Below, in pieces: positions 1-7,474 of a DNA stretch of 64,000 nucleotides. Under the pieces are notes generated by a model. The model saw nothing but the letters and a program-made list of their open reading frames with translations, did no database searches and was not told the origin of the DNA. Positions within the stretch are counted from its first letter, which is position 1. Each line of letters begins with the position of its first letter. This stretch comes from DASSNR01 sp036278935 (lineage in GTDB: Bacteria > Gemmatimonadota > Gemmatimonadetes > Gemmatimonadales > Gemmatimonadaceae): assembly GCA_036278935.1 (NCBI GenBank), contig DASUKA010000033.1:59364-123363 (forward strand), written 5' to 3'. The translations under genes and the position numbers were made by a program.

Positions 1-1291
1 GCATGGTTTCCATCTGCGCGTCCAGCAGCTCGAGCACGGCGCGGAGACTTCCTCCCAGCGGCCGGGTGCAGGTGGGGCAGGCACCCTCTTCCCCTGCCGC
101 CTCCAGGCGGTCGCGCTGCTGCTTGAGCTCCACGTACTGATCGCGCAGCGCCTGCCGCTTGGTTTCCGCTTCCTGGCGGTCGCGCACCCACTCCGTGCGC
201 CGCGCCTCCAGCCGTCCATCCACGTCCTCGAGCGCCTCGCGCCGCGTGCCCAGCGCCGCGCTGACTTCTTCCTCGAGCGCCGGCGCCCGCTCGATGCGCG
301 TCTGCCGCTCCTGCAGTCGCGCCAGCTCCTCGTGCAGCGACTGCCTGGATTCGAGCAAGGTCTGCCGGCGCCCCTCCTCGCGCGCCAGCACTTCCAGCCG
401 CTGGAACTCGGCGGCCAATGCCGCGTACGGTGCCAGCTCGCTCTGCAGCCGCTCGAACTCCGCCCGCGCCGTGGCGGTATCTGCCAGCTCGCGATTCAGG
501 CGCTCGCGGTCGCGCCCGAGGGAGAGTACTTCGCCTTCCACCACGCGCAGCTCCGTGAGCAGCACCTGGTGCTCCTCACGCTCGCGCTGCGCGCGCTCCC
601 ACTGCGGCTTGATCGTGTTCACCGCCGCCACCGCGCGCTCGTGCTCCGCCCGCGCGAGCGCGAGCCGCTTTCGCGCGGCGGCGAGCCGGCTCTCCGACTC
701 CTCGAGGGTGCGCGCCACGTGCTCCGGATCCGGCATGCCCTGCCGCAGCCCAGCGAGCTGTGCGACGATGGCGCTGCGCGCTTCCCTGAGCAGCGTCTGC
801 GCGGCCCGCAGCCGCTCGTAGCCGAGCACGTGCGAGAGGAACTGGGCGCGCTGGGCCGGCCCCATGGCCGCCATCACGCTCAGCTCCTTCTGCCCGGTGA
901 AGTACGTGTTGAAGAACTCCTCGCGCGACATGCCAAGGCGCCGCGTGACGAGATCCGTCACCCCACTGATGGAGTTCGCGATCGGCGTGGCGGCGCCATC
1001 CAGATACAGCTCGGCGCTGGTGAGCCCGCGCACAATGCGATACCGGTGCGCCCCCAGCTCGAACTCCAGCTCCACCCGCACGGCGCTGCGCGCGCCGGCC
1101 CGCGTAAAGCGGAGCGAGTCGCGATTGCCGCGCGCCGCGGGGTTCCCGTAGATCGCCCACGCGATGGCCTCGAGGATCGTCGTCTTGCCCGAGCCGTTCG
1201 GGCCGATGATCCCGGTGAGCCCGGGGGCGAACTCGATCCGGGTATCCGCATGCTGGCGGAAATTCGAGAGCGCGAGCCGATGGAGTCGCAC
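1..1291 (-). CDS. sbcC: SbcC/Rad50-type DNA repair ATPase (N-terminal part, cut by window edge)
   Basis: About 430 residues are visible and the frame stays open to the window edge, so the C-terminal half is missing. The GTG start shares its G with the SbcD stop codon, the usual translational coupling of sbcDC. A Walker A loop (GPNGSGKTT) lies near residue 35, preceded by the typical LxNFR opening. Long Glu/Arg/Leu-rich coiled coil follows. A CPTC motif at residues 405-408 (bases 68-79) matches the Rad50 zinc hook, so the visible part reaches the tip of the coiled coil. By family, the protein is the ATPase arm of the Mre11-Rad50 nuclease that opens and trims DNA ends and hairpins. Membership is clear. 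Total length cannot be judged here. Confidence 0.9.
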   Translation of the reverse strand, partial: MRLHRLALSNFRQHADTRIEFAPGLTGIIGPNGSGKTTILEAIAWAIYGNPAARGNRDSLRFTRAGARSAVRVELEFELGAHRYRIVRGLTSAELYLDGAATPIANSISGVTDLVTRRLGMSREEFFNTYFTGQKELSVMAAMGPAQRAQFLSHVLGYERLRAAQTLLREARSAIVAQLAGLRQGMPDPEHVARTLEESESRLAAARKRLALARAEHERAVAAVNTIKPQWERAQREREEHQVLLTELRVVEGEVLSLGRDRERLNRELADTATARAEFERLQSELAPYAALAAEFQRLEVLAREEGRRQTLLESRQSLHEELARLQERQTRIERAPALEEEVSAALGTRREALEDVDGRLEARRTEWVRDRQEAETKRQALRDQYVELKQQRDRLEAAGEEGACPTCTRPLGGSLRAVLELLDAQMETM

Positions 1292-2472
1292 TACACCACC
1301 GGTGCGGCCGCCTGGGCCGCCGCGTCCGCCTCACGCAGGTAGTGCGCCCCCAGCTCCACGAGTGCCGCGCGATCGACATCGCCCTCCAGCGGACGGCGGC
1401 CGAGGTACATGCGCACCAGCTCGGGCAGCGTTGGCCGGCGGCCCGGAGCGCCGCTGGCCGAGAGGTGGATGACCTCCGGGCGCCGGGCATCGAGCTGGAA
1501 ATGGAGCGCCTGGCGCTTGTAGTCGCGCAGCGCTTTCTGGTCCAGCTCGCGACCCACGTGTCGCATCACATCGCGCACCACCAGGCGGACGATCTTCCCC
1601 TCGATCCCCCCGGCGCAGCGCTCGATCGTCTGCCGGATGGCGGCATCCAGCTCGGCCGCCGACATTCCGCGCGCCAGGATGGGCGGCAGATCCCACAGCA
1701 CGCGGCTCGGCTCCAGATGATGGAACCGGTGCGTGTGCGTCTCCAGATCGTATTCGATGAATCCCTTGCCCGGCAGCGCGGCCTCGCGCTCCTCGATGAG
1801 CTCGCCCCATGGATTGGCGCTGGTATAGTCGAGCGAGCCGGCGTAGTAGGCGTTGGGAGCAATCTCCCGATGCACGTGGTAGTGACCGAGCGCCACGTAG
1901 CTCCACCGCGACGCGGCGAGCGCTTCACGCGGAATCTCAATGGCAGCACGGTCGATGTGCGCGCGCTGCGGCGGGAGCATCCCCTCCACTTCGCCATGGA
2001 GCACGAGCAGGTTGTGTCGCACACCGGGCTCCGGAGCCAGCTCGGGGAGCGAGCCGCTGAGATCGGGCACCGCGAGGATGGACAGATCACGCTCGGGAAA
2101 GGCCAGGCGCCTCGGCTCGTCATCCACCACATGAATGCCGAGCGGCGAGAAGAGGCGCAGAATGCATCCCGTCTCGGTGGCGCGCGGCCGGTCGTGATTC
2201 CCCGCCACGATCACGACCACGGCGTCCGGGAGCGCGCGCGTGAGTCGCGCGAACTGCTGGAAGGCGTGGATGATGGCCGGATTCATCGGGCGGACGGTGT
2301 GGAACACATCGCCCGCGATCGCGATCACATCGGGTTCAAGCGCGATGATGCGATCGATGGCGCGACTGAACGTATGAGCAACGTCCGCTTCGCGCTGATT
2401 GATGCCGGTGGGAGTCAGCCGGTGGTATTGCCGGAATCCGAGATGCAGATCGGCCAAGTGGACGAGACGCAC
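1291..2472 (-). CDS. sbcD: SbcD/Mre11-type exonuclease subunit
   Basis: A 393-residue calcineurin-like metallophosphoesterase. The phosphoesterase motifs appear in order: DLHLG near the N-terminus, GDVFH, GNHD, and GHYHVH near residue 200. These supply the two-manganese nuclease site. The C-terminal part fits the capping and Rad50-binding region. The start is GTG with no strong Shine-Dalgarno sequence, and an 18-bp palindrome lies 8 bases upstream. The gene is translationally coupled to sbcC. Upstream on the same strand lie a secreted protein, HerA and NurA, so this copy may act in a Mre11-Rad50-HerA-NurA resection set of the archaeal kind. Length and motifs are normal. Confidence 0.92.
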   Translation of the reverse strand: MRLVHLADLHLGFRQYHRLTPTGINQREADVAHTFSRAIDRIIALEPDVIAIAGDVFHTVRPMNPAIIHAFQQFARLTRALPDAVVVIVAGNHDRPRATETGCILRLFSPLGIHVVDDEPRRLAFPERDLSILAVPDLSGSLPELAPEPGVRHNLLVLHGEVEGMLPPQRAHIDRAAIEIPREALAASRWSYVALGHYHVHREIAPNAYYAGSLDYTSANPWGELIEEREAALPGKGFIEYDLETHTHRFHHLEPSRVLWDLPPILARGMSAAELDAAIRQTIERCAGGIEGKIVRLVVRDVMRHVGRELDQKALRDYKRQALHFQLDARRPEVIHLSASGAPGRRPTLPELVRMYLGRRPLEGDVDRAALVELGAHYLREADAAAQAAAPVV

Positions 2473-2480
2473 ACTCTAAT

Positions 2481-2498
2481 TTAGCCTTGGAAGGCTAA
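2481..2498. repeat. 18-bp palindrome just upstream of sbcD
   Basis: TTAGCCTTGGAAGGCTAA reads as two perfect 8-bp arms around GG. It sits 8 bases before the sbcD start codon and about 50 bases after the stop of the preceding gene. There is no T-run, so an intrinsic terminator is less likely than an operator or an RNA hairpin over the sbcD start. Function is inferred only from position. Confidence 0.6.
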
Positions 2499-2548
2499 CT
2501 CCACCACGTGCATGAGGATAGATGGGAGGGGGCACCAGGCATTCATGG

Positions 2549-3454
2549 TCAGGGATGATCCGTGGCCCGCATGTGCTGGGTGATGGTCATCTCGAAGTGG
2601 ACGGGCTGGGCGTGGCGGCCCGCGGGCGGCGTGAGTGTGGACCGGACGCCAATGATCGCGGTCGACCGGGTCCACCACCCGCGCTGGCGGTCCATCCGCA
2701 GGTTGCCCGTGATGCTGCCCGTGGAGGTGAGCTTCACCCCGTGCGGAAGAGGCGCCGCGGAGGAATCGCGCGACAGGGTGCCGCGCATGGAAATGTAGGC
2801 GATCGATCCATCACGCGAGAGTGAATCGAGATGGTAGGTCGTGTGCAGCGTGGCGGCATCCTTCTCCGTCAGCTCTCCGGGAATGGGAATGGCCATGACC
2901 TGCGACCAGCTCCCCCCCACCCGCACCGGCGTATCAGGCAGCGTGGCCGGCATCTGCGAGATCACCGCCTGCAGGTCGGGGGCGAGCGCATCGGGGGTGT
3001 CGAGGATGGTGGCCGATCCCTCGGGCGTGATACGGAGGCGAAGCCGTTGCCCCTGCATCGCCAGCTGCGCGGCCGGGGAGGGCATGTCCTCGTCGCGCCC
3101 GCCCCTGGACGCCAGCGCCACGGAGTCTGTGATGGTCAGCACGGTAGTGCCGCCGTTGTCCGCCTCCTGCACGAGCACGCGCGAGAGCAGCAGCATGGAC
3201 GTATGCATGACCACCGTCGTATCCGTGTTGCCGAGTCGCGTGGAGCCCGTCATGTCCACCTGCTGGTCGAAGCGCGTGTAGAGGGTATCGCCCACACGCG
3301 GGTTGATGCGCAGTGTGACCGCGCCCCGCGCCTGCGCGCGGAGCGGCGCGCTGCCGAACGCCACCGCCATGACGACGCTGGGCCAGAGGAGGTGATGGAT
3401 TCGCGATGGGCGCCGGCGGCGCGGCACACACCGCCGGCGTTGGCTAGGCGCCAT
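2549..3454 (-). CDS. Secreted protein of unknown function
   Basis: A 301-residue protein I cannot assign to a named family. It has an Arg-rich n-region, a hydrophobic stretch around residues 23-37 and a plausible signal-peptidase site after RAQA, so export is likely. The mature part is rich in Thr, Ser and beta-strand-like segments (repeated patterns of TLxINPRVGD and TVLTITDSV type) with no cysteine cluster or catalytic motif. Its start overlaps the HerA stop by 11 bases, which places it in the herA-sbcD transcription unit. An exported protein inside a DNA-repair operon is odd and may be passenger. Proteins with this layout are common beta-rich secreted proteins in the same kind of genome. 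Confidence 0.6.
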   Translation of the reverse strand: MAPSQRRRCVPRRRRPSRIHHLLWPSVVMAVAFGSAPLRAQARGAVTLRINPRVGDTLYTRFDQQVDMTGSTRLGNTDTTVVMHTSMLLLSRVLVQEADNGGTTVLTITDSVALASRGGRDEDMPSPAAQLAMQGQRLRLRITPEGSATILDTPDALAPDLQAVISQMPATLPDTPVRVGGSWSQVMAIPIPGELTEKDAATLHTTYHLDSLSRDGSIAYISMRGTLSRDSSAAPLPHGVKLTSTGSITGNLRMDRQRGWWTRSTAIIGVRSTLTPPAGRHAQPVHFEMTITQHMRATDHP

Positions 3455-5393
3455 ATGGGTCGTCCGGCGGCAACGACCGAATGGGAGTGGCGGCGGCGGC
3501 GGGCGCGGGCCGGGATGGCACGAGCGTCCGGAGTTGCGCGGCGAAGCAGCTCTTCACGTCCGCCGGCCGTGTACGCCGAACCTCGTGCACGGCCCGCTGC
3601 ACCGCCTGCTCATCGTGCAGGGCCAGCTGGTCCTGCACCCAGGCGAGCGTGATGGCGGGGTCCAGCGCACGGAGCGCGCGCAACACCGCCACCTCAAAGG
3701 GGACGGCCTCAGCCTGCGGGTAGCGCTCGGCGCCATCGCGCCCGCGCAGCGCCGCGGGACGCGGAAAGGTGACGAAGATCGGTTGCGTAAAGTGCGGGTG
3801 CCGCACCATGAGTTGTCCTTTCGACAGAGTCGCGAGCTTGATGCGAGTGGCTGGCGTGAGCGTCGAATATCCCGGCGTCGCCAACTCATCCGCATCCATT
3901 CGACCGAACAGCCCCGTCCCCGCATTCCCGACCACCCGCCGGTGCACCTGCGAGCGAAACTGCTGCGCGCTGAACAGTACGAGCCCCAGGTAGCGCCCGC
4001 GCTCCGAGATGTCGAGCAACATCTTCCTGACATAGCTCTCGGGTCCATCCGCCGGCGCGTACTTGTTCAGCTCATCCACGAAGACCACGACGTGCTTGAC
4101 GCCGAGGTCGCGCCGCTCCAGATGCTCGCGCAGCGTGGAGACCACCCGCGCGAAGATCAGGTCCTGGGCATCCTCCTCCAGCAACGCGACGTCCACTACG
4201 TACACCGCGCGGTCCTCGAAGCTCCCCCAGGGCAGGTCGCTCGGCACCCCGTCGTCCGTCACCAGCCCCGCGCAGCGCACGGCGATGTTGCTGAGACGAT
4301 TGCGCACCTTGCGAATGGTCGCCACATGGTGCGTCCGCCAGCTCTCTCCCCCGTTCCGCTGCTCCATCCCCCGCAGGAGATCGCGGAACCAGGCATCGAG
4401 ATCGGCGAAGGTCCGCACGTAGTGCGTGGTGCTCAGCAGCGGATCCTTGAATTCATGGCCGATTACGCGATCCCGCAGAAAATCAATGAGGGCATCCGCC
4501 TTGGCATCCACGTCGTCGCGGTTGAGCAGCACCTCGGCGAATTGCAGCACCTCGCCCAGCCCCCAGGTGAGCGGGTGCACGTTGTGCAGGAGCGCCTCGT
4601 TGGAGCGCAGCGTGTGCAGCGAGGAGCCATCGGAGGTGAGCGGAGCGTAGTAGCGCACGTTGGGAAAGGGCGCCGCGCTGACGCCCAGCGCGTCGTACAT
4701 CGCGACATCCGTCTCGTCGAGCTCGCCCGGCAGATCGAGAAAGCAGAGGTCCGGCCCTTTGACGTTGAAGCACACCGCGGCGATGCTGCCCTTCTGTTCG
4801 GGGAAATGCGTGAAGAGCGACGCGAGCAGCCACTCCACGGCGCTTGTCTTGGTGGCCAGCCCGGAGACGCCGGTGATGTTGAGGTGCGCGGCCTCCGGAC
4901 CGACAAGAAAGTCCGCATCGAGGTAGATGGGCGCATCCATGCCGCCGGCGCGGTAGAGTCCCACCGGGATGCCCGTGTTCGCGCCTGGCTTGAGGTACGC
5001 ATCCATACGCAGCGCCATCTGTACGTCCGTATCATCCGCCAGGAAGACTTCGCCCATGGGGACGGGCTGGAGCGGCTCCTCCGGGATCTGCCGCAGTACC
5101 GCCGCCGTGTACAAGCGCACCTCCGCGCGCTCCGTGGCCGCGAGTGCCGTGCGCCCCGGATCGCCGTCGGACCCCAGCACATCGTGCAGCGGCGACTGCA
5201 GGTCCGTATAGCTGAAGCCTTCCACTACCACCCCGTAGATGCGCGGGATCTGCCCTCCCACGGCGTGGGTGCCATCCACGCGCACGATCGTCCCGATCCC
5301 CACCGGCGACTCGATGGCGGTCCAGAAATGAAACTCATGGGGCGTGTTGGGATTGCGTTCCGTGGCGACGACGCGGCCGAGGGGAAGGGGCAT
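3444..5393 (-). CDS. herA: HerA-like hexameric DNA translocase ATPase
   Basis: 649 residues from the chosen ATG at 5393. The open frame extends 24 codons further up, but those residues are read from an intergenic repeat. An N-terminal HerA-barrel (HAS) region precedes a FtsK/HerA ATPase core. The P-loop is unusual: GVSGLATKTS, with Thr where the last P-loop Gly is expected. Walker B is VVVFVDELNKYAP, and the downstream SAQQFRSQVHRRV segment fits sensor/arginine-finger regions. By family HerA forms a hexamer that pumps DNA to the NurA nuclease. NurA is the next gene upstream and SbcCD follow downstream, which supports an end-resection role. The altered P-loop is seen in HerA relatives and need not mean inactivity. 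Confidence 0.85.
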   Translation of the reverse strand: MPLPLGRVVATERNPNTPHEFHFWTAIESPVGIGTIVRVDGTHAVGGQIPRIYGVVVEGFSYTDLQSPLHDVLGSDGDPGRTALAATERAEVRLYTAAVLRQIPEEPLQPVPMGEVFLADDTDVQMALRMDAYLKPGANTGIPVGLYRAGGMDAPIYLDADFLVGPEAAHLNITGVSGLATKTSAVEWLLASLFTHFPEQKGSIAAVCFNVKGPDLCFLDLPGELDETDVAMYDALGVSAAPFPNVRYYAPLTSDGSSLHTLRSNEALLHNVHPLTWGLGEVLQFAEVLLNRDDVDAKADALIDFLRDRVIGHEFKDPLLSTTHYVRTFADLDAWFRDLLRGMEQRNGGESWRTHHVATIRKVRNRLSNIAVRCAGLVTDDGVPSDLPWGSFEDRAVYVVDVALLEEDAQDLIFARVVSTLREHLERRDLGVKHVVVFVDELNKYAPADGPESYVRKMLLDISERGRYLGLVLFSAQQFRSQVHRRVVGNAGTGLFGRMDADELATPGYSTLTPATRIKLATLSKGQLMVRHPHFTQPIFVTFPRPAALRGRDGAERYPQAEAVPFEVAVLRALRALDPAITLAWVQDQLALHDEQAVQRAVHEVRRTRPADVKSCFAAQLRTLVPSRPAPAAAATPIRSLPPDDPYGA

Positions 5394-5394
5394 G

Positions 5395-5523
5395 GGGTGT
5401 GAGTTGTGGGTTGTGAGTTGTGAGTGGCGGCCGGGTGTAGGGAGTAGGGCGTCGGGTGAGCGCATATCGAGCTCCGCTCGCCACGGGCGTTCCCCTTCAC
5501 CCCATACCCTACTCCCTACACCC
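5395..5523. repeat. Composite inverted repeat with 7-nt units, nurA-herA junction
   Basis: The outer arms are 5431-5460 and 5495-5523, nearly perfectly complementary, built on TAGGGAG-like 7-nt units. Further TTGTGAG-type units lie at 5398-5424 on one side only. The centre (about 5461-5494) is GC-rich. The nurA stop codon (5516-5518) lies inside the right arm, and the upstream extension of the herA frame reads through the TTGTGAG units. It belongs to the same family as the elements at 30209, 48331, 52037 and 55955. Confidence 0.8.
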
Positions 5524-6535
5524 TGGCTTTCAAGTATTCCTCCACGTTCCGGACTCCGTACACCATCTTGTCCCAGCGAGGGTCGGGCAATGAGATCGGT
5601 TCCAGCTCGGCGAGCAGCCAGCGGCTGACAGTGTCCGCACGACCGGCCACACGGGCATGGTCGGGGAGCGGGACGGATCGCTCGGTGTCGGCCACCTCCA
5701 CGCGCACCAGCCCCCAGAGGGCATCGTGGCCGTCGTGGGTGCGCAGGCGCAGATACCAGCTCAGCACGCTGCTCCGCCCACGCGGAGCGATGCGAATGAC
5801 GGTCGAGCGCTCACCGCGCGAGAGCGCCAGTACCGCCTGCAGCGCGGCGCCATCGACGTAGAGCGTGCGGTGGCTTTTGACGACGCCAACGACGCAGGGC
5901 GCCTGCGCCACCGCCTCGCTGGCCCCGATGCCGCCATCGATGAGGAGTGTGCGCTGCTCATCACGACACCATCGCTCGGCGAGGCGCCGCTCGATCTCCT
6001 CGCGGTCGCGCGACACCGCCAATCGCGCGCGTTCCAGCAGCAGCGTGGGATGCGGGGGCGGAATCACGCCGCCAGCATCGGGCGTAGCGGTGTCCACGAG
6101 CGTCTGCCGCGGGAACGCGTCCGCGAGCGCCGCGTCCACGGTATAGGTGAGCGGGGCATATACGCGCCGCTGCTCGATGGGCTCGCGCCAGGTCACCAGC
6201 CGACGGGCGGCACGCACCCGCACGGCGGCGGCCACGCATCCGTAGACGATCGGCGCCGCACCGATCCAAGCCAGCACCCGGCTCTGCTGCGTACCGTCGA
6301 GAAAGGCGGAGAAGCCCGTCGTCGGCGTTCCGGGCACGCGGTGCGGCCGCACCCCATCGTCTTCCACCGGCTCCGCCGCGATCAGACGCGGCGCTTCAGG
6401 ATCGCCCGGCAGCCGCTCCAGCACCGCACCCGCCCCGGCGAGAACCGGGCGCACGTTCGGCAACCGCTGCGCGACGTGCCGAAGGGCGGCGTGGAAGGTG
6501 GCCGTGGGATCACGCCCGCTCACGTCCGCTTGCAT
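5516..6535 (-). CDS. nurA: NurA-like 5'-3' nuclease
   Basis: 339 residues from the internal ATG at 6535, chosen because the longer frame would overlap the upstream gene and AGGA lies upstream of this ATG. NurA-type motifs are visible: a strand ending in FLDGTQ near residue 80 (first acidic metal ligand), LLIDGGIG near residue 210, and VVGVVKSHRTLY shortly after. By family NurA is an RNase-H-fold nuclease that docks onto HerA. The pairing with HerA next door is the strongest support, since NurA sequences diverge widely. The last codon and stop fall inside a composite repeat, so the C-terminus (KARV) is encoded by repeat sequence. Confidence 0.72.
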   Translation of the reverse strand: MQADVSGRDPTATFHAALRHVAQRLPNVRPVLAGAGAVLERLPGDPEAPRLIAAEPVEDDGVRPHRVPGTPTTGFSAFLDGTQQSRVLAWIGAAPIVYGCVAAAVRVRAARRLVTWREPIEQRRVYAPLTYTVDAALADAFPRQTLVDTATPDAGGVIPPPHPTLLLERARLAVSRDREEIERRLAERWCRDEQRTLLIDGGIGASEAVAQAPCVVGVVKSHRTLYVDGAALQAVLALSRGERSTVIRIAPRGRSSVLSWYLRLRTHDGHDALWGLVRVEVADTERSVPLPDHARVAGRADTVSRWLLAELEPISLPDPRWDKMVYGVRNVEEYLKARV

Positions 6536-6563
6536 CCCATCAACGTCCTGCCATGCACCTCCA

Positions 6564-6842
6564 CTACTCCACACCGATATCCCAAGCCTGCTCCAGATCC
6601 TTCTTGGAGTATGCCCGGAATGCCGTCAGCGTCTGCGTGCGGACAATGCCGGGAATGCGCGTGAACTCCTCGGTCACCACCTGCGCGATGCGCTCGTACT
6701 CGTTCACGCGCACGATGGCCACCAGATCCCATTCACCCGACACGGAGTAGACTTCCGATACGCCATCAATGCCGGCCAGCCGGCCGGCGCATTGCGGAAT
6801 TCGTGTGCGGTCACACTGCACAAGCACGATAGTGGTAATCAC
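6564..6842 (-). CDS. Stand-alone Lrp/AsnC ligand-binding (RAM) domain protein
   Basis: 92 residues with no helix-turn-helix. The whole protein matches the alpha/beta RAM half of Lrp/AsnC regulators: an initial strand ITTIVLVQC, a middle block GVSEVYSVSGEWDLVAIV that normally forms the effector pocket, then VTEEFTRIPGIVRTQT. Such stand-alone domains form dimers or octamers and may bind amino acids or partner with full-length Lrp proteins. It starts with GTG overlapping the stop of the upstream gene (GTGA), so the two are co-translated. What it senses cannot be told from sequence. Confidence 0.85.
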   Translation of the reverse strand: MITTIVLVQCDRTRIPQCAGRLAGIDGVSEVYSVSGEWDLVAIVRVNEYERIAQVVTEEFTRIPGIVRTQTLTAFRAYSKKDLEQAWDIGVE

Positions 6843-7348
6843 GAGTCACCCGGGAAGCGGGGAACATTGAGCAACCAGATCCCCCTGATGGTGTGCCGGT
6901 CGCTCAGATCGATGAGCACGTCGCGTGCGGCGCGCACCGTCCGTACCGCGTGGCTCGACCCGAGCCGGAAATGAATGGTCTGCTCCTCCGCGTCCGACTC
7001 GGCGATAACCATCGTGTTCGTCTGCGCCAGCGTCACGGCCGCGCCCTGCTGTCGCGTCTGCACGATCAGCTGCGCATCCTCCACATCCGACGGCAGGTTC
7101 AGGGTGGGGGAGCGCCGCACATCCGGCCACACCGCCACCTCCACACTGCCAATGGCGCCATGCTGCACGTCGAGAATGAGCCAGGAGCCATCCTGTCCGG
7201 CGAACTCGATCGAACCCGTCATTCCCTCCGCGCCGTTCGTGGTGCCGTTGCCGAAGCTCGCGATGAGGATGGCCGTATCCGTATCCCAGCGGTATTCCAC
7301 GGCCGCCGGTTCGTCAGCTGAGGGTATGACCTGGATGCTGATCTTCAC
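6839..7348 (-). CDS. Conserved hypothetical protein, 169 residues
   Basis: I do not recognise the family. The protein is soluble and acidic, with no signal peptide or membrane segment. It alternates beta-like strands (AILIASFGNG, GSWLILDVQHGAIGSVEVAVW, IHFRLG) and ends with GIWLLNVPRFP. The AVEYRWDTDTAILIASF opening resembles small beta proteins such as the DUF2283 group, but this is a weak impression. It is translationally coupled to the Lrp-type domain protein and is the first gene of the minus-strand run leading to nurA-herA-sbcDC. A promoter would lie in the 126-bp divergent gap before the plus-strand gene at 7475. Confidence 0.6.
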   Translation of the reverse strand: MKISIQVIPSADEPAAVEYRWDTDTAILIASFGNGTTNGAEGMTGSIEFAGQDGSWLILDVQHGAIGSVEVAVWPDVRRSPTLNLPSDVEDAQLIVQTRQQGAAVTLAQTNTMVIAESDAEEQTIHFRLGSSHAVRTVRAARDVLIDLSDRHTIRGIWLLNVPRFPGDS

Positions 7349-7399
7349 GCACTCTCCGAGAGCGAGGTGGTGGGAACGGTGCGTCGCCGGAGCGAGCAG

Positions 7400-7429
7400 T
7401 TGGAGCGAGGGAGAGGATACGGCTATACT
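7400..7429 (+). promoter_or_regulatory. Likely sigma70-type promoter for the gene at 7475
   Basis: TATACT at 7424-7429 is a good -10 box. TTGGAG at 7400-7405, 18 bases upstream, is a fair -35. It lies 45 bases before the start codon in the divergent gap. Read from sequence only. Confidence 0.45.
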
Positions 7430-7474
7430 TTATCAGCGGAGGCGCCGCGGCGCCATTGACAACCACGGACGGGG

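Noticed and set aside
5394..5465. The 24-codon N-terminal extension of HerA
   Set aside because: The extra residues (including QLTTHNSHP) are translated repeat units, and homology-like sequence begins at the ATG at 5393.
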